Shown in pieces: positions 60,950-64,000 of a DNA stretch of 64,000 nucleotides (within the stretch, counting starts at the first letter, position 1; every line of letters begins with the position of its first letter). The position numbers were made by a program, and so were the translations under genes. Source of the DNA: an uncultured Planctomycetaceae bacterium. Its GTDB lineage: Bacteria > Planctomycetota > Planctomycetia > Pirellulales > Thermoguttaceae. A model generated the notes under the pieces. The model saw only the letters and a program-made list of their open reading frames with translations, did no database searches and was not told where the DNA came from. The DNA lies in assembly GCA_946408825.1 (NCBI GenBank), contig CAMJTU010000002.1, forward strand, positions 62,001-126,000, written 5' to 3'.

Positions 60950-62734
60950 TCATTCGGTCGCTTGATAGAAGAATCGGCTTTCCGGCGCAACGTCGCCCGT
61001 CGTATAGAGGTCGGCGACTTCGGAATCGGCGTTGAAATTATCGAGCCACTTGAACGAGATCGCGTTGAAAGACGCCGTTTCTTTGGTCAGTCCGAGCGTT
61101 TCGTAGGGAACCGCGATCATGAGTTCGGAGCCGTCGAGCTTATACCTGACGGCGCCGTTTTTCTTCCACTTCCACTGATCCGTTTTTTGACCGTTAAACG
61201 TTGCGACGACCGCGTTTTCGCCGTCGTATCGCGCGCCGATCAAGACGTCGCCGCCGATGAAGCCCGACGTCAGGTCGCCGTCGGCGTTGATCAGAAGGCA
61301 GAGACCGTTCGGTTTGTCGGGCGTAATCGCGTCTTTCGTCTTGAGGTAGAAGTAGAACGCGGCGTCGTCGCGGGTCGCTTTGGAGAGGATCAGGTCGTTT
61401 CTGCCCGATTCGTTGACGTAACGCGTCTGGCCCGCGCCGACGAAGTCGCGCTTCGTCGTTTCGCCGGTCCAGTCGTCAAACGTAGCTTCGACGTCGTTCC
61501 ACTGCGAGAAATCGCCGTCGACGTCGATCGTCTTTTTAACGGCGATTTTCGGAAGGGCGGGCGTTCCCTTATAGCGGCGAATCCCTTCGACCATCTGGAG
61601 ATAGTAGTTGTCGAGATGGCCGCCGCGCATCGGCTCGATATCGCGGCTGTACTCGCGGTTGAACTGGTCGACGAAAACGTGCTTGTCGCCCCTTGTCCAA
61701 CGTCCCGCGATCCATTCGTTCCAGCCCGTTATCATGACGAATTCTGGATCAAGCTCGTATGCGCGCGTCCACTGCTCCGCGAAGTTGCGTCCCTCGTCGG
61801 TCGCGAGGTCTTCTTCCAGCTTTCCTTTTTGGAAACTGCGCCCTCGCGCCCAGCCGGAACTCATGTTTTCCACGTGAGCGTCGGGCTGACGACTGAGGTT
61901 TTGCGCGACGGAAACGTTGACCTGTTCCGCCTTGTTCGGATCGGTCGACCATCCGTAAGGCTGAGGATACGCCGCTTCCCAGTGCCACGCCTTCTCCGTA
62001 TTGACCATCGTAAAAGGCCAGTGCGCGCGGCGAAGCGTGAGCTTCTTCTGAATCTCTTCGTTCTTAATGACGGCGGGATCGCCGACAAGCAGCGGTTTGC
62101 CGTCTAACTGGAGGAGCAGTTCGTCGTACTTGCCCGTATTGTAAACCTCTTTCCAGAGCTTCTCCGCCGTCTGATCCGCCGCCGTGTTGATCATGAACGT
62201 AATTTGCGGCGTTCGGGCGCCCTCGGAACGCATCTGGAGCATAACGTCGCAGATCGCCTGAACTTCGCGGGGATACGTGACGTTGTTCGTCGTGTCGAAG
62301 ACGAGGAAATCGACGCCCGCGTCGACGAGCAACTGCATGTGGCGCCGGATAACCCAAGGGTCGCGGGAAACGTAATATCCGTAAAGCGGCTCGCCCCAGT
62401 ACATCATGACGCCTTCGCCCTTGGGCCAAAAGTCGCCTTTGTTACTCTCTATGTCTTTGAGTTCTTCGGGCGGGAGGTTTTTGAGCAGTTTCATGAGGTC
62501 GTAAGGACCGTCGGACTGAGGATCTTTCTGCAAGGATTCCGTCAGCCATAAGAAATAGAAAATCCCTACCTTTTTGTCGGGACGGATCTCTCCAGTCTTC
62601 TCGGACGATTCGACGGCGCGTCCGAGTCCGTCGACGGCAACCCACGGCGTCCCCGTCGATTGAGCCGAGGCGACGGCGGCGCTCGCGACGAGACCGCAGA
62701 CGGCGGCGAGGACGGTCAATAAACAACGTTTCAT
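60950..62734 (-). CDS. Secreted GH71/GH99-like hydrolase with C-terminal CBM9-like domain
   Basis: 594 aa, AAGGAG start, signal peptide (CLLTVLAAVCGLVASAAVASAQ). TIM-barrel region (about 55-390) with VGIFYFLWLTESL, MYWGEPLYGYYVSRDPWVIRRHMQLL, AGVDFLVFDTTNNVTYP and FVMITGWNEWIAGRW, the pattern of GH71/GH99-type proteins in Bacteroidetes and Planctomycetes. The C-terminal part (about 405-590: KKTIDVDGDFSQWNDVEATFDDW, DLILSKATRDDAAFYFYLKTKD, LCLLINADGD) matches a CBM9-like beta-sandwich. An endo-acting glycan hydrolase is likely; the substrate is unknown. Confidence 0.85.
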   Translation of the reverse strand: MKRCLLTVLAAVCGLVASAAVASAQSTGTPWVAVDGLGRAVESSEKTGEIRPDKKVGIFYFLWLTESLQKDPQSDGPYDLMKLLKNLPPEELKDIESNKGDFWPKGEGVMMYWGEPLYGYYVSRDPWVIRRHMQLLVDAGVDFLVFDTTNNVTYPREVQAICDVMLQMRSEGARTPQITFMINTAADQTAEKLWKEVYNTGKYDELLLQLDGKPLLVGDPAVIKNEEIQKKLTLRRAHWPFTMVNTEKAWHWEAAYPQPYGWSTDPNKAEQVNVSVAQNLSRQPDAHVENMSSGWARGRSFQKGKLEEDLATDEGRNFAEQWTRAYELDPEFVMITGWNEWIAGRWTRGDKHVFVDQFNREYSRDIEPMRGGHLDNYYLQMVEGIRRYKGTPALPKIAVKKTIDVDGDFSQWNDVEATFDDWTGETTKRDFVGAGQTRYVNESGRNDLILSKATRDDAAFYFYLKTKDAITPDKPNGLCLLINADGDLTSGFIGGDVLIGARYDGENAVVATFNGQKTDQWKWKKNGAVRYKLDGSELMIAVPYETLGLTKETASFNAISFKWLDNFNADSEVADLYTTGDVAPESRFFYQATE

Positions 62735-62812
62735 AACGACTCCTTCTTTTGCGGACGCGAGCGCCGCGCGTCGCGTCCAGAGGGGGGAACAACTTTGAAT
62801 TAGACTATTCGA

Positions 62813-63136
62813 TCAGAGGTTCGCGTCGATGAGTTCTTGAAGCTTCGATTGCTTCTGAACCCCGGTAAGACGCGCGACGATCTCTTTGTTCTTAAAGAGA
62901 ATAATCGTCGGAACGGCGGAAATGTTGAGACTCGCCGCCAGTTCCATGTTTTCAAAGACGTTGCACTTCATGACGACCGCTTTGCCTTCGTTCTCCTTCG
63001 CAAGGAGCGCGACGACGGGTGCGAGGAGCCTACATGGACCGCACGTCGGCGACCAGAAGTCGACGAGAACGGGACGCGTTTCGTCCGCGACAAGGGTCTT
63101 GAATTGATCTTGGGTGAGTTCGATGATTTCGCTCAT
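62813..63136 (-). CDS. trxA: Thioredoxin-family protein with TCGPC active site
   Basis: 107 aa from the ATG at 63136, which has AAGGAA ahead. Complete thioredoxin fold: PVLVDFWSPTCGPCRLLAPVV, MKCNVFENMELAASLNISAVPTIILFKNKE with cis-Pro, and RLTGVQKQSKLQELI. The redox motif is CGPC, but the normally invariant Trp before it is Thr, and the usual WA.WC lead-in is FWSPTC. This change should shift reactivity or partner choice, so a specialised thioredoxin is possible. Between the EF-G gene and the GH gene on the same strand. Confidence 0.92.
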   Translation of the reverse strand: MSEIIELTQDQFKTLVADETRPVLVDFWSPTCGPCRLLAPVVALLAKENEGKAVVMKCNVFENMELAASLNISAVPTIILFKNKEIVARLTGVQKQSKLQELIDANL

Positions 63137-63230
63137 TTTCTTGTTCCTTATAATTCTTTGTTGCGGGAATTTTGACTGCGACAATAAGGATAGCATATCC
63201 GGCGCCGTTTTTAAAGTCGCCCGATCTTAC

Positions 63231-63269
63231 AAAAAAAGCCGTCGAGACTTGCGTTTCGGCGGCTTTTTT
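63231..63269 (-). terminator. Terminator after EF-G gene
   Basis: Stem AAAAAAGCCG/CGGCTTTTTT with an 18-nt loop, 35 nt past the EF-G stop on the minus strand, with runs of T. Confidence 0.82.
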
Positions 63270-63303
63270 CTGGTTCAAAGGGCGAACTGCGGCGCGATAT
63301 GCG

Positions 63304-64000
63304 TCATTCCTCTTCTTCTTTGAGGTCGGCTTTCGCGATGATTTCGCTCTGGATGTTGCCCGGAACGACGTCGTAGCGCGCGAATTCGATCGAATAGCTT
63401 CCCTGACCGCCCGTCATACTGGCGAGGGTTCGGCTGTAGGTCGTGATTTCGGAGAAGGGGACTTCCGCCTTAACGGTCTGGAACCCGCCGCCCGCGTCTT
63501 CGACGCCAAGAGGACGACCGCGCCGCGCCGCGACGACGTCGGAGTTGACGTCGCCGACCTTGTCGACGGGAATCGTCACGTCGAGGTTGACGATCGGTTC
63601 GAGGAGCGCCGGACGCGCCTTCGTAAAGGTTTCCTTGAACGCGCCTTTCGCCGCGGTGCGGAACGCCTGTTCGTTAGAGTCGACCGGGTGATATTTTCCG
63701 AAGTGAACTTCAATGCAGAGGTCCTGAACCTGATAACCGGCGATAACGCCGCTTTCCATACGATCAAGGAAACCCTTTTCAATCGCGGGCATGAAGTTCG
63801 ACGGAATCGTGCCGCCGACGACGGTGTCGACGAGCAGGAAGTTGTTCTTCGGGAAATACTTCCAGTCCTTCAAAGACGGGAAACGCCCCTTGTCCGTCGC
63901 GAATTCTTCAGGATCGGTTCCGCTCGGGAACGGATACATGCGGATATGAACTTCGCCGAACTGGCCCGCGCCGCCAGACTGCTTCTTGTGGCGATAGGAA
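63304..64000 (-). CDS. fusA: Elongation factor G, C-terminal part, 5' end outside window
   Basis: The reading frame is open to the window edge, so the start and the GTPase domain are missing. The visible 232 residues begin YRHKKQSGGAGQFGEVHIRM, the conserved start of EF-G domain IV, followed by GGTIPSNFMPAIEKGFLDRMESG and the domain V text DVTIPVDKVGDVNSDVVAARRGRPLG. That last motif is the D.xG.V.xD...RRG loop of EF-G; here GVEDAGGG follows, as in the divergent EF-G II-like paralogues. Whether this is the main translocase or a paralogue cannot be told from the fragment. Confidence 0.93.
   Translation of the reverse strand, partial: SYRHKKQSGGAGQFGEVHIRMYPFPSGTDPEEFATDKGRFPSLKDWKYFPKNNFLLVDTVVGGTIPSNFMPAIEKGFLDRMESGVIAGYQVQDLCIEVHFGKYHPVDSNEQAFRTAAKGAFKETFTKARPALLEPIVNLDVTIPVDKVGDVNSDVVAARRGRPLGVEDAGGGFQTVKAEVPFSEITTYSRTLASMTGGQGSYSIEFARYDVVPGNIQSEIIAKADLKEEEE

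Noticed and set aside
60923..62107. 394-aa open frame on the plus strand
   Set aside because: Antisense shadow of the GH71/99-like gene.

Overview
The window looks like a chromosomal segment of an anaerobic, probably gut-associated planctomycete (Pirellulales/Thermoguttaceae-like). This is inferred from gene content, not from a marker-gene search. Supporting traits are: secreted LamG, BNR/sialidase-like and glycoside-hydrolase-like proteins; a Tat-exported Gfo/Idh/MocA oxidoreductase; an Lgt with an inserted PDZ-like domain; a PilM-PilN-type fusion; an aspartokinase with four predicted ACT domains; and a rubredoxin-first rubrerythrin beside a PerR-like regulator. Core genes are GC-rich and full of GACGTCG-type codons. 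The accessory genes near 2-6.6 kb and 41-45 kb are visibly more AT-rich.

Layout. 0-6.6 kb is a defence island: a truncated AAA/DUF4143 ATPase, an McrC-McrB pair, and a divergent GmrSD-like DUF262/DUF1524 nuclease, with an exact 30-bp direct repeat in the shared promoter region. 6.8-14 kb holds a perR-rubrerythrin operon, a secreted prolyl oligopeptidase, a pyridoxal kinase and a cbiMN-cbiQ-cbiO metal importer. 14-23.4 kb holds exported proteins (metallophosphoesterase-LamG, sialidase-like, C39-like peptidase, GHL10 hydrolase), a membrane-anchored disordered protein, a DegT aminotransferase and a GGQ release-factor-like protein. 23.4-35 kb is housekeeping: ispH-hisS, an aldolase, the three-gene pnt transhydrogenase, dus, fabH, gmd and a Na/Ca exchanger. 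35.5-40.4 kb holds a LamG-BNR protein, a Tat-exported oxidoreductase with a duplicated 3' end, and a cysteine-synthase-like protein with a degenerate substrate loop.

40.4-45.2 kb is the most unusual part. It contains an antitoxin gene split by an in-frame TGA; a tyrosine recombinase enclosed by perfect 22-bp inverted repeats (a 1,151-bp unit); a secreted FGE/C-type-lectin-fold protein whose C-terminus has the pattern of a diversity-generating-retroelement variable region, with no reverse transcriptase in view; and an AAA/DUF4143 ATPase preceded by four palindromic boxes at an exact 40-bp period.

45.4-64 kb returns to core genes: lysC, cimA, two tRNA-Lys(CTT), a ManA-like cupin, lgt, PilM/N and PilO/P-like pilus genes, mnmG, a nitroreductase, an unknown secreted protein, a GH71/99-like hydrolase, a thioredoxin, and the 3' part of an EF-G gene cut by the window end.

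Domain calls come from reading motifs by eye; no database search was run.
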